Positions 1 through 5,786 of a stretch of 7,009 nt of DNA are shown piece after piece. A model generated the notes under the pieces. It was not told where the DNA came from. It was given only the letters and a program-made list of their open reading frames with translations, and made no database searches. The DNA is from Kiritimatiellia bacterium (lineage in GTDB: Bacteria > Verrucomicrobiota > Kiritimatiellia > RFP12 > UBA1067). Location of the stretch: NCBI GenBank assembly GCA_017999015.1, contig JAGOBZ010000168.1:1-7009 (forward strand), written 5' to 3'. Position numbers and translations under genes: made by a program. Each line of letters begins with the position of its first letter. The first letter of the stretch is position 1.

Positions 1-1311
1 CAGCAGGGATTTGAGCCGGCCGACATCTACCGCGATCCGGATGTGTTCGCAGCGCTGCGCGTGCGCCTTGATGCGGACGCGCTCGCCACGCCGTCGTGGC
101 CGGCAAACCCCTACACCACCGCCTCCGCCATCGTCGACAATCTTGACACCGCACGCATCCGCATCGTCGGCGAATGGACCGTCAGCACCTCCGATGGCGG
201 CAAGTGGTTAAGTAATTACTTTCACGACGGCAACACCGGCAAAGGCGGCAAATACGTGCTCTTCTGCCCTGCCACACCGCTCAGTGGCGACTACACTGTC
301 TCGACCTGGCACTCGGTCGGCGGTACCCGCGCCACCAACGCTCCGGTCTGGGTCTTCACCCAACGCGCGCGCGTCGCAGCCCTTGCCGTCAACGCCTATG
401 CGCGCTCCGACACGCCCGACACCTGGTGCGGCAACGAGGAGATGCTGGTCGGCCGCGCCGGCAGCGGCAAATTCTTCCGCGGTTTTCTGGGCTTCGATCT
501 TGCGGATCTCCCTGCGCACGCCTTGGTCGACGACGTGACACTCTCGCTGACCATCCGCTATCCCGACGCCGCGTCAGTCAATGAGACGGCCGGTGTTGCC
601 GGCATCACCGTCCATAACCTTGACGAACCCTTCTCGCCCGGCGCGGTCACGTGGAACAGCCGCGAGGCCGGCACGCCTTGGACAACGCCCGGCGGCACCT
701 TCGCGACCAACGTGCTCACCGCCATCGCCGATCCGCCGTATTTTGGGGATGTGACCAATGGCCAGCGCTTGGTCTTCCCCTCGACCCCCGACCTGCTCGC
801 GCGCGTTCAGGCGCTGCTGTCCCAGAGCGCGCCCGACAAAATTTTGCGCGGGGTGGTTCGCACGCCCAGCCTGGAAACCGGCTACACCAGCCGCAAGCTC
901 TATCGCTTCGCCGAGGCCCGTCTCGACGTCACGTGGGTGGATCCGTCCGTGCCGCCGACCGCGCGCATCAACCTGAAAGAGCAGCAGGCGCAATGGCGCC
1001 CGATCGGCGTCTTCCCCGCCGGTGTCGACGGCCTGCGCATCGCGATCGGCACGGGCGGGACAGACGCCTACGTCACCGCCGACGCCGTGCGCGTGGACAT
1101 CGCGCGTTCAGACATCGACCCCGATGATTACGACGGCAACGGCCTGCCGAACGCGTGGGAACGCCGCTGGTTCCTGCAGGAGACCGGCACCGACCCGCTC
1201 GCCGATCCAGACGGGGACGGCTCGCCCAACCGGGAGGAGTGCGAGCGCGGCACCGACCCCCTCGACCCACGCTCGCGCTACACCGCTGGCACGCGCCTGC
1301 TGCTCAATTGA
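1..1311 (+). CDS. C-terminal part of a secreted carbohydrate-binding protein (golvesin-like + DNRLRE domains, Ca-binding tail); 5' end outside window
   Basis: The frame is open from the first base and ends at TGA 1309-1311, so 436 C-terminal residues are seen and the true start lies upstream; the GTG at 43 is probably internal. Residues about 44-118 (VDNLDT, GEWTVSTS, HDGNTGKGGK, RATNAPV) match the first half of a golvesin/xanthan-lyase-type binding domain. Residues about 119-312 resemble a DNRLRE (CBM96-like) domain, with GFLGFDLADLP, LSLTI and AVTWNSR. Residues about 320-367 (INLKEQQAQWRPIGVF, AYVTADAVRV) match the second half of the golvesin domain, so the DNRLRE unit seems inserted into it. 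The tail (about 371-424) has two acidic DxDGxG repeats, DYDGNG and DPDGDG, like thrombospondin type 3/EF-hand calcium sites. Such domains sit on exported glycan-active or surface proteins. The missing N-terminal part would decide catalytic function; an FAD-dependent oxidoreductase or polysaccharide enzyme is possible but unseen. The family call is firm, the role inferred. Confidence 0.8.
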   Translation, partial: QQGFEPADIYRDPDVFAALRVRLDADALATPSWPANPYTTASAIVDNLDTARIRIVGEWTVSTSDGGKWLSNYFHDGNTGKGGKYVLFCPATPLSGDYTVSTWHSVGGTRATNAPVWVFTQRARVAALAVNAYARSDTPDTWCGNEEMLVGRAGSGKFFRGFLGFDLADLPAHALVDDVTLSLTIRYPDAASVNETAGVAGITVHNLDEPFSPGAVTWNSREAGTPWTTPGGTFATNVLTAIADPPYFGDVTNGQRLVFPSTPDLLARVQALLSQSAPDKILRGVVRTPSLETGYTSRKLYRFAEARLDVTWVDPSVPPTARINLKEQQAQWRPIGVFPAGVDGLRIAIGTGGTDAYVTADAVRVDIARSDIDPDDYDGNGLPNAWERRWFLQETGTDPLADPDGDGSPNREECERGTDPLDPRSRYTAGTRLLLN

Positions 1312-1313
1312 CG

Positions 1314-1345
1314 CCCCATTGCGTCCTTGCGACTTCGCGTTGGGG
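1314..1345. terminator. Weak hairpin between two convergent genes
   Basis: The 42-bp gap between the converging stop codons can fold as CCCCA (1314-1318) with TGGGG (1341-1345), then a T-T mismatch and a T-G wobble, then GCG/CGC, around a 12-nt loop. No T-run follows on either strand, so a role as shared terminator is only a guess from its position. Confidence 0.2.
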
Positions 1346-1353
1346 GCTAACCC

Positions 1354-2463
1354 TCACAGCGCGGCGAGCAATTCGCGGATCGGGCGCTCACGCGCCTCGA
1401 TGGATTCGCACAGGCGGAACTGCACGCGAGCGCGGTTGAGATTCTGTTCAGGCTGGCGGATCTTGAAATAGACGCTGCCGGCCAGATAATCCTGAAAGAA
1501 ACGCAATCCCAGCTCAAACGTGATCAACCGGATCGCGTCGTACAGGTAGTGGCGGTCCGCTGCGGTCAGAAACGCGCGGGCGTGGGCCATATAGCCCTTG
1601 CAGAACGCGGAGCAGAGGTCGAGGTCGAACACCACCTTGCTGAGATTCTGCTCCTCCTCCCCGGCGGGATTGCAGATCGAGCGCAGCGCATCGCCGAAGT
1701 CGTAATGGATCAGGCCCGGGCTCACGGTGTCGAGATCGATCATCGCCGTGCCCTTGCCGGTGAAATCATCGATCATGATGTTGTTGACCTTGGGGTCGCC
1801 GTGCATCAGCCGCAACGCCAGTTCGCCCTTCTGCATCGCGTTCTGCAGCGTGGCGGCGAACCCGCGCCGCTCTTCGATGAACATCGCCATGCGGCGCGCC
1901 TCCATCGACGCGTTGAGCCGCTCTTTAGCCTGCGGCACGCGCTGCAGCGTGTCGTCGTATTTCGCCATGTAGCCGGGCGTGATGTGAAAACCCGGCAGCG
2001 GATCGATCATACCCGCAGGGTCCAGATCAGAGACCAGCCAGTGGAAGTGCCCCAGCACCGCGCCGCACTCCGCCGCATGTTCGGCATTTTGCGCCTCGTC
2101 GAAGGCCGTGGCCGACGCGATCTTGGTGATCACGCGCCAGGTGTCGCCGTTCTCATCCAGAAAATAATCGTTGCCGGCGCGCGTCCTGACAATGCGCGGC
2201 ATCTGCCACACGCGGTCCGCCTGGTCGGCCTCGGCCTCCAGCTTGGCATGCACATGCGCCGTCAGGCGGTGCAGGTTGCGCATGATCGCCTCGGGCTGCG
2301 GAAAAACGTGGCGGTTAACCCGCTGCAGAATCACCTGTTCCTCCGCGAAGGTATTGCGGAAGATGCCCAGAAAGGTGTCGTTGACGTTTCCGTTGCCTGT
2401 CGGATTGATGGTGACCAGCCGGCCCGACACCTCAAACTCGCGCATCAGCAGAGACAATTCCAT
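1354..2463 (-). CDS. nahK: N-acetylhexosamine 1-kinase-like protein (NahK type, APH/choline kinase fold)
   Basis: Predicted cytoplasmic kinase of 369 residues, close to the roughly 360 of Bifidobacterium NahK, which phosphorylates GlcNAc/GalNAc at C1 with ATP to feed the UDP-sugar pool. From memory of NahK the match runs full length: TGNGNVNDTF (res 22-31) for the nucleotide loop, VILQRVNRHVFPQPEAIMRN, HGDPKVNNIM (221-230) with catalytic Asp223 and metal ligand Asn228, IDLDT (242-246) with metal ligand Asp245, YDFGD (254-258), and the C-terminal GLRFFQDYLAGSVYF. ATG 2463 is chosen because AAGGAAA lies 8 nt upstream; the open frame runs on to 2700, but that extension crosses the control region and antisense der and is not NahK-like. 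ATG 2445 is a weaker alternative. The gene stands alone, convergent with gene 1 and divergent from der, with no lacto-N-biose phosphorylase or epimerase nearby. Other sugar 1-kinase specificities are possible. Confidence 0.85.
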   Translation of the reverse strand: MELSLLMREFEVSGRLVTINPTGNGNVNDTFLGIFRNTFAEEQVILQRVNRHVFPQPEAIMRNLHRLTAHVHAKLEAEADQADRVWQMPRIVRTRAGNDYFLDENGDTWRVITKIASATAFDEAQNAEHAAECGAVLGHFHWLVSDLDPAGMIDPLPGFHITPGYMAKYDDTLQRVPQAKERLNASMEARRMAMFIEERRGFAATLQNAMQKGELALRLMHGDPKVNNIMIDDFTGKGTAMIDLDTVSPGLIHYDFGDALRSICNPAGEEEQNLSKVVFDLDLCSAFCKGYMAHARAFLTAADRHYLYDAIRLITFELGLRFFQDYLAGSVYFKIRQPEQNLNRARVQFRLCESIEARERPIRELLAAL

Positions 2464-2471
2464 ACAAGGTG

Positions 2472-2478
2472 TTTCCTT
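2472..2478 (-). promoter_or_regulatory. Ribosome binding site of the hexosamine kinase gene
   Basis: On the minus strand AAGGAAA is followed by an 8-nt spacer and ATG 2463. It decides this start over the much longer open frame and over ATG 2445, which has only a GGAA about 11 nt upstream. Confidence 0.6.
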
Positions 2479-2530
2479 ATTGCCATGTAAAGACTGGCAT
2501 TTTTCATGGTCTCCGCAGAAAACGCAACCC

Positions 2531-2550
2531 AAAAGTAAAAAAGTAAAAAA
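2531..2550. repeat. A-rich 8-bp tandem repeat (AAAAGTAA, 2.5 copies)
   Basis: AAAAGTAA occurs twice in tandem followed by AAAA, an A/T tract in otherwise GC-rich DNA. Read on the minus strand it is two runs of six T and one of four T, lying just beyond the large hairpin at 2556-2595. It may therefore serve as the U-tract of a minus-strand terminator or attenuator, as an A-tract element upstream of the der promoter, or both. Confidence 0.6.
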
Positions 2551-2555
2551 GGTGT

Positions 2556-2595
2556 TCCGCACGAAACAAGAGCGCTCTTGTTTGAGCGGTGCGGA
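2556..2595. promoter_or_regulatory. Large dyad with a perfect 20-bp palindrome: candidate operator for der and/or the kinase gene
   Basis: AAACAAGAGC (2564-2573) is followed directly by its exact reverse complement (2574-2583), a perfect 20-bp palindrome. Outer arms TCCGCAC (2556-2562) and GTGCGGA (2589-2595) are also complementary, separated from the core by 1 nt on the left and 5 nt on the right. The right half of the core contains the TTGTTT used here as the der -35 element, so a protein bound to the dyad would cover the promoter. As RNA on the minus strand it forms a hairpin followed by T-rich sequence. The symmetry is seen directly; the operator role is inferred. Confidence 0.6.
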
Positions 2596-2606
2596 CTCTG
2601 TATAAT
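2578..2606 (+). promoter_or_regulatory. sigma70-type promoter of der
   Basis: TTGTTT (2578-2583), a 17-bp spacer, then a perfect TATAAT (2601-2606). The -35 matches consensus at only 3 of 6 positions. Transcription would be expected to start around 2612-2614, immediately before ATG 2615, leaving little or no leader. The -35 overlaps the palindrome centred at 2573/2574. Confidence 0.6.
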
Positions 2607-2614
2607 CAGTACGC

Positions 2615-4063
2615 ATGATTCCCCAACAGAAAGCGAAAGACCGGGTGGTCGCGATTGTCGGACGCCCCAACGTCGGCAAATCAGCGGTGTTCAACCGCAT
2701 TGCGGCCCGCCGGATCGCGATCGTGCACGATGAGAGCGGCGTAACCCGCGACCGGTTGGTGCGCGAAGTGGATTGGGAGGATCAGCGTTTCCAACTGGTG
2801 GACACCGGCGGCGTGGTGATGCTTGATGCCGAGGGACGCAAGAACACCATCGAATCCGGCATCCGCGCTCAAGTGGACGCGGCGCTCGGCGATGCTGCCG
2901 TGGCGATCCTGGTTGTGGACGTGCAGCAGGGCGTGCATCCGCTGGACGAGGAGGTCGCCAGGATCATTCGCAAGAGCGGCGTACCGTGTGTGGTTGCGGT
3001 CAACAAGTGCGACCAGCCGCAGCACGAAACCGGGGCCGAAGAGTTTGCCCGCCTCGGTTTTGCGTTCTTCCCTGTGGCGGCCCAGCACAACCGCGGTATG
3101 GGCGATCTGATGGAGGCGGTGCTGCCCCACCTGCCGGAAGCTGCGAACGAGACGGCCGTCAAACCGCTGCGCGTCGCGATCGTCGGGCGCCCCAACGCCG
3201 GAAAATCGTCGTATATCAACCGCCTGTTGCGTGCGGAGCGTGTGATCGTCTCCGAAATCGCCGGCACCACGCGCGATTCGATCGACGTCCCCTTCACGAT
3301 CGGCAGCGGCGAACAAGCGCGTCATTACACCTTGGTGGACACAGCCGGCATGCGCAACAGACACAGTGTCGACAACGCGGTGGAGCGCTTCAGCCTGTTC
3401 CGCGCCGAGGAGAGCGTCAAAGACGCCGACGTCGTGGTGCTGGTGCTGGACCCGGAGCTGGGCCCCACCGTGCAGGACAAACACATCGCGGCCTTGATCC
3501 AGAAAAACAAGAAGGGCTGCGTGCTGCTGATGAACAAGTGGGATCTTGCCGAGGAGAAGGGCATGACGCAGACCAAGACCGAGCCGGTGCTGCGCCAGAT
3601 CATGCCGTTCATGAATTACGTACCGCTGGTGTTCATCTCGGCCAAGACCGGCTACAACGTGCGCCGCAGCATCGAGGTCATCGACGCCGTGGCCGCTCAG
3701 ACGCGGGTCAAGCTGCCGACCGGCATGCTGAACCGCACGCTGGCCGAAGCGACGCGCCGGGTGGTCGCCCCTTCGCGCGGCGGCAAGCGCCTGCGCGTCT
3801 ACTACGCGGTGCAGCTCGGCGTGGCCCCCATCACGATCCGCATGTTCGTGAACGATCCCAAGGTCGCGACCAAGCCCTACACCGATTTTATGACGCGCGC
3901 GCTGCGCGAGCGTTTCGGGCTCGAAGGCGCACCGGTCGAAATCCTCTACCGCGCACGCGCTCGTCCCGAACCCGGAACGCGCGGCGCTGCGAAAAAAACG
4001 GCCACGGCCAAGGTTGAGGACGCCGACGGGGAAGAGGACTTTCCCGGCGAGCTGTACGATTGA
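2615..4063 (+). CDS. der: Ribosome-associated GTPase Der (EngA)
   Basis: Essential double GTPase that acts in 50S ribosomal subunit assembly. The 482-residue product has two G domains and a C-terminal KH-like domain in the standard order. G domain 1: GRPNVGKS (16-23), switch Thr44 in GVTRDR, DTGG (63-66), NKCD (130-133). G domain 2: GRPNAGKS (191-198), GTTRDS (217-222), DTAG (242-245), NKWD (307-310). The KH-like part is about 370-455 (YYAVQLGVAPITIRMFVND, FGLEGAPVEILYRAR). The tail is basic then acidic (AAKKTATAK, DADGEEDFPGELYD) and somewhat longer than in E. coli Der. ATG 2615 has no Shine-Dalgarno and sits 8 nt after TATAAT, so translation is probably leaderless. GTG 2645, preceded by a weak GAAAG, is the alternative and would remove 10 residues before the G1 motif. 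The gene is divergent from the kinase and 93 nt upstream of the channel gene. Identity is essentially certain. Confidence 0.97.
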   Translation: MIPQQKAKDRVVAIVGRPNVGKSAVFNRIAARRIAIVHDESGVTRDRLVREVDWEDQRFQLVDTGGVVMLDAEGRKNTIESGIRAQVDAALGDAAVAILVVDVQQGVHPLDEEVARIIRKSGVPCVVAVNKCDQPQHETGAEEFARLGFAFFPVAAQHNRGMGDLMEAVLPHLPEAANETAVKPLRVAIVGRPNAGKSSYINRLLRAERVIVSEIAGTTRDSIDVPFTIGSGEQARHYTLVDTAGMRNRHSVDNAVERFSLFRAEESVKDADVVVLVLDPELGPTVQDKHIAALIQKNKKGCVLLMNKWDLAEEKGMTQTKTEPVLRQIMPFMNYVPLVFISAKTGYNVRRSIEVIDAVAAQTRVKLPTGMLNRTLAEATRRVVAPSRGGKRLRVYYAVQLGVAPITIRMFVNDPKVATKPYTDFMTRALRERFGLEGAPVEILYRARARPEPGTRGAAKKTATAKVEDADGEEDFPGELYD

Positions 4064-4071
4064 ACAACCCG

Positions 4072-4099
4072 CAACGTTCAACGCTCAACGTTCAATTTT
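4072..4099. repeat. Intergenic heptamer repeat (CAACGTT type, four units)
   Basis: Four consecutive 7-bp units lie just after the der stop codon: CAACGTT (4072-4078), CAACGCT (4079-4085), CAACGTT (4086-4092) and the diverged CAATTTT (4093-4099). Period 7 is exact, with one to a few substitutions per unit. I associate short tracts of this motif with intergenic DNA of PVC-group genomes, but this is from memory. Function is unknown; no clear terminator or promoter was found in 4064-4156. Confidence 0.65.
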
Positions 4100-4156
4100 T
4101 TGGCAAGTGCCATGATGTTCTTGCAACGCACGGGATGCTCCTGTTTCCAGTCTTGA

Positions 4157-5563
4157 ATGATGTATCGGAAAATATCCATTCAATGGTGGCGCTTTTGGAT
4201 GGCCGGCGAAGGACTCTCGATCAAGACCGGCCGCGCGCTGTTGCTTTGCGCCCTGACCGGCCTCGTGGCCGGCCTGGCGGCTTCAGGGTTCTATTGGCTG
4301 CTGGAGAGCGCCCGTCACTACCTGATGGAAGGATTGGCGCACTACGCGCCGCCGCTCGCGGCGGGTGAGACCGCGCTTTTCCCGATCAGTCATCACGCCG
4401 AGCGGCTGCGCTGGGTCCTGCTGGTGCTGCCCGCCTTGGGTGCAGTGGCTGGCGCATTGCTGGTCAAGTTTTTCGCGCCGACCGCCGGCGGGCACGGTAC
4501 CGACGCCGCGATCCACGCCTACCACCGTGAAGAAGGGCGCATTCCTTTCGCCGTGATTCCAATCAAGGCGGTCGCCTCAGCGCTGGTGATCGGCTCGGGC
4601 GGTTCCGCCGGCTGCGAGGGGCCGGTCACCCAGATCGGCGCGGGCTGCGGCTCGGCCTTGGCCGGCCTGCTCAAGCTCGATGCCGCCGAGCGCCGCATTC
4701 TGATGGCGGCCGGTCTGGCCGCAGGCGTGGGTGCGCTCTTCCGAGCACCGCTGGCGGGCGCGATTTTCGCGGCGGAGATTTTTTACAGCGGCCTCGACAT
4801 CGAGTACGAAATCCTGATGCCCTCGCTGGTGGCGTCGACCGTCGCCTATACGGTCTTCGCGCTTTTTTTCGGCTGGCAGCCGCTCTTCATCATGCCGGAA
4901 TACACCTTCGAGGACCCGCTCAAACTGCTGCCGTATCTCTTTCTCGCGCTGGTGGTTGCCTACGGCGCGAAATTCTATATCCTGGTCTTCCGCCAGGTCG
5001 AAGCGGCCAGCCGCGCCTGGCGGGTACCGGCGTGGGTCAAACCCGGGATCGGCGGCCTGCTGACCGGCCTGATCGGCTGTTTCATGCCACAGATCCTGGG
5101 CTCCGGCTACGGCATCATCCAGCAGGCGCTCACGGTCAACAGCCCGCTTGCAGAGCGGTTCGGCGGGCTCTCGCTCGCGATGCTGTTTCTAATCTTTTTC
5201 GGTAAAATCTTTGCCACCGCGTTCACGGTCGCCAGCGGCGGAAGCGGCGGCGTGTTCGGTCCGGCGCTCGTTTCGGGCGCGGCGCTCGGGGCGGCCACCG
5301 GCGTGGCGCTCACGCGCCTCTTCCCCGGCCTCGAACTCAATCCGGGCGCTTTTGCGCTGGTCGGCATGGCCGGCTTTCTGGCCGCCTCCGTACGTGTGCC
5401 GATCGCGGCGATCATCATGGTCAGCGAGATCACCGGCAACCACCGCCTGCTGTTGCCCAGCATGTGGGTGTGCGGCGTAGCCTACTGGCTTGGCAACGGC
5501 TGGACCATCTACCGTAGCCAAGTACGTACTCGCGACTGTTCCCCCGCGCACAGGGGGGCGTAA
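4157..5563 (+). CDS. CLC-family chloride channel / Cl-H+ antiporter without a CBS domain tail
   Basis: Polytopic inner-membrane protein of 468 residues moving chloride or a similar anion. CLC signatures occur in order: GGHGTDAAIHAYH (111-123) at the first selectivity region, GSGGSAGCEGP (146-156) with gating Glu154, the hydrophobic MAAGLAAGVGALFRAPLAGAIFAAE (183-207), GSGYGIIQ (315-322), GGSGGVFGPAL (361-371) and VRVPIAAIIMVSEITGNHRLLLPSM (412-436). Many hydrophobic segments separate them. Two oddities: Cys153 (codon 4613-4615) replaces the usual Arg/Lys of GREGP/GKEGP, and the protein stops right after WTIYRSQVRTRDCSPAHRGA, where relatives as I recall them continue into CBS domains. Reading the other two frames past 5563 gives no CBS-like sequence. 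ATG 4157 is the first start after an in-frame TGA but has no Shine-Dalgarno; ATG 4199, with GGTGG 9 nt upstream, would shorten the protein by 14 residues. Whether it is a channel or an antiporter cannot be told. Confidence 0.92.
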   Translation: MMYRKISIQWWRFWMAGEGLSIKTGRALLLCALTGLVAGLAASGFYWLLESARHYLMEGLAHYAPPLAAGETALFPISHHAERLRWVLLVLPALGAVAGALLVKFFAPTAGGHGTDAAIHAYHREEGRIPFAVIPIKAVASALVIGSGGSAGCEGPVTQIGAGCGSALAGLLKLDAAERRILMAAGLAAGVGALFRAPLAGAIFAAEIFYSGLDIEYEILMPSLVASTVAYTVFALFFGWQPLFIMPEYTFEDPLKLLPYLFLALVVAYGAKFYILVFRQVEAASRAWRVPAWVKPGIGGLLTGLIGCFMPQILGSGYGIIQQALTVNSPLAERFGGLSLAMLFLIFFGKIFATAFTVASGGSGGVFGPALVSGAALGAATGVALTRLFPGLELNPGAFALVGMAGFLAASVRVPIAAIIMVSEITGNHRLLLPSMWVCGVAYWLGNGWTIYRSQVRTRDCSPAHRGA

Positions 5564-5662
5564 TCCACGCCCGCAACTCGGAAGTTAAGCGTCGAGAGTC
5601 GGAGGAAAGCCACCCTCTCGATTATCTGCTGCACAGCCGCGCGGCTGGCTTATCCGTTAGCC
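5556..5662 (+). other. Cluster of RNA hairpins between the channel and hydrolase genes (candidate structured RNA)
   Basis: Successive stem-loops fill this stretch. GGGCGT/ACGCCC (5556-5572, loop AATCC) spans the channel stop codon. CGC-AACT/AGTT-GCG (5572-5591, loop CGGA, AA bulge) follows. CGAGAG-GGAGG/CCACC-CTCTCG (5593-5620, AAAG tetraloop, one A-A mismatch, two-base TC bulge) is the strongest. CAGCC/GGCTG (5634-5647, loop GCGC) is a perfect 14-bp palindrome, and GGCT/AGCC (5647-5662) is weak. The series leads into the terminator-like hairpin at 5677-5710. It could be a 3' UTR, a 5' leader of the hydrolase gene, a small RNA or an interspersed repeat. I could not match it to a known riboswitch class. 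The pairings are read by eye, without energy calculation. Confidence 0.4.
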
Positions 5663-5676
5663 TTATCCGCACGACG

Positions 5677-5710
5677 ATAAACACTTGCCGTGCACCGGCA
5701 AGGTGTTTAT
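5677..5710 (+). terminator. Intrinsic-terminator-like hairpin
   Basis: ATAAACAC-TTGCCG (5677-5690) pairs with CGGCAA-GTGTTTAT (5696-5710, G5702 bulged) around the loop TGCAC: 14 base pairs with one bulge. The upper stem is GC-rich, the lower stem is A-rich on the 5' side and T-rich on the 3' side, and TTTATTCTT continues out of it. It would end transcripts from the channel gene, or act as an attenuator 77 nt before the hydrolase start. A TTGCCG-17-TATTCT promoter could also be drawn within it, with only 4 of 6 matches in each box. Confidence 0.65.
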
Positions 5711-5774
5711 TCTTGCCTGCATGAGTGTTGTCAGGGCAACTCCCATTGCGAAGCCTCACACAAAAATCAATTAC

Positions 5775-5780
5775 AAAGGA
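5775..5780 (+). promoter_or_regulatory. Ribosome binding site of the PHP hydrolase gene
   Basis: AAAGGA followed by a 6-nt spacer and ATG 5787. It supports this start, which also gives a well-formed signal peptide. From 5711 to 5774 there is TTGTCA at 5728-5733 but no acceptable -10 box at the right distance. Confidence 0.6.
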
Positions 5781-5786
5781 TTCGTC

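Noticed and set aside
1549..2490. Open frame of 313 codons on the plus strand opposite the hexosamine kinase
   Set aside because: The translation is low-complexity Arg/His/Val-rich and antisense to a well-supported kinase, with no ribosome binding site or family motif.
2481..2509. Small inverted repeats TGCCA/TGGCA and CCATG/CATGG upstream of the kinase ribosome binding site
   Set aside because: The arms are five bases with long, overlapping loops. They could affect translation but are too weak to call as a feature.
2464..2700. N-terminal extension of the kinase frame to 2700
   Set aside because: The extra residues run through the palindrome, the A-rich repeat and antisense der, and do not resemble NahK. 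A good ribosome binding site supports ATG 2463.
2681..4081. Very long open frame (466 codons) on the minus strand opposite der
   Set aside because: Its His/Arg/Gly/Ala-rich translation has no domain signature, and it mirrors the codon bias of a certain der gene in GC-rich DNA. It is a shadow frame.
5575..5590. AACTCGGAAGTTAAGC, resembling the conserved loop region of 5S rRNA
   Set aside because: The flanking sequence lacks the rest of 5S rRNA (no GCCGATGGTA-type downstream segment, no closing helix I), and the bases are explained by a local hairpin. Treated as coincidence unless a covariance-model search says otherwise.
5596..5611. GAGTCGGAGGAAAGCC, resembling a B12-box or the RNase P GAGGAAAG segment
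   Set aside because: The spacing and the other conserved blocks of cobalamin riboswitches and RNase P RNA are missing, and the bases form one side and loop of a simple hairpin.
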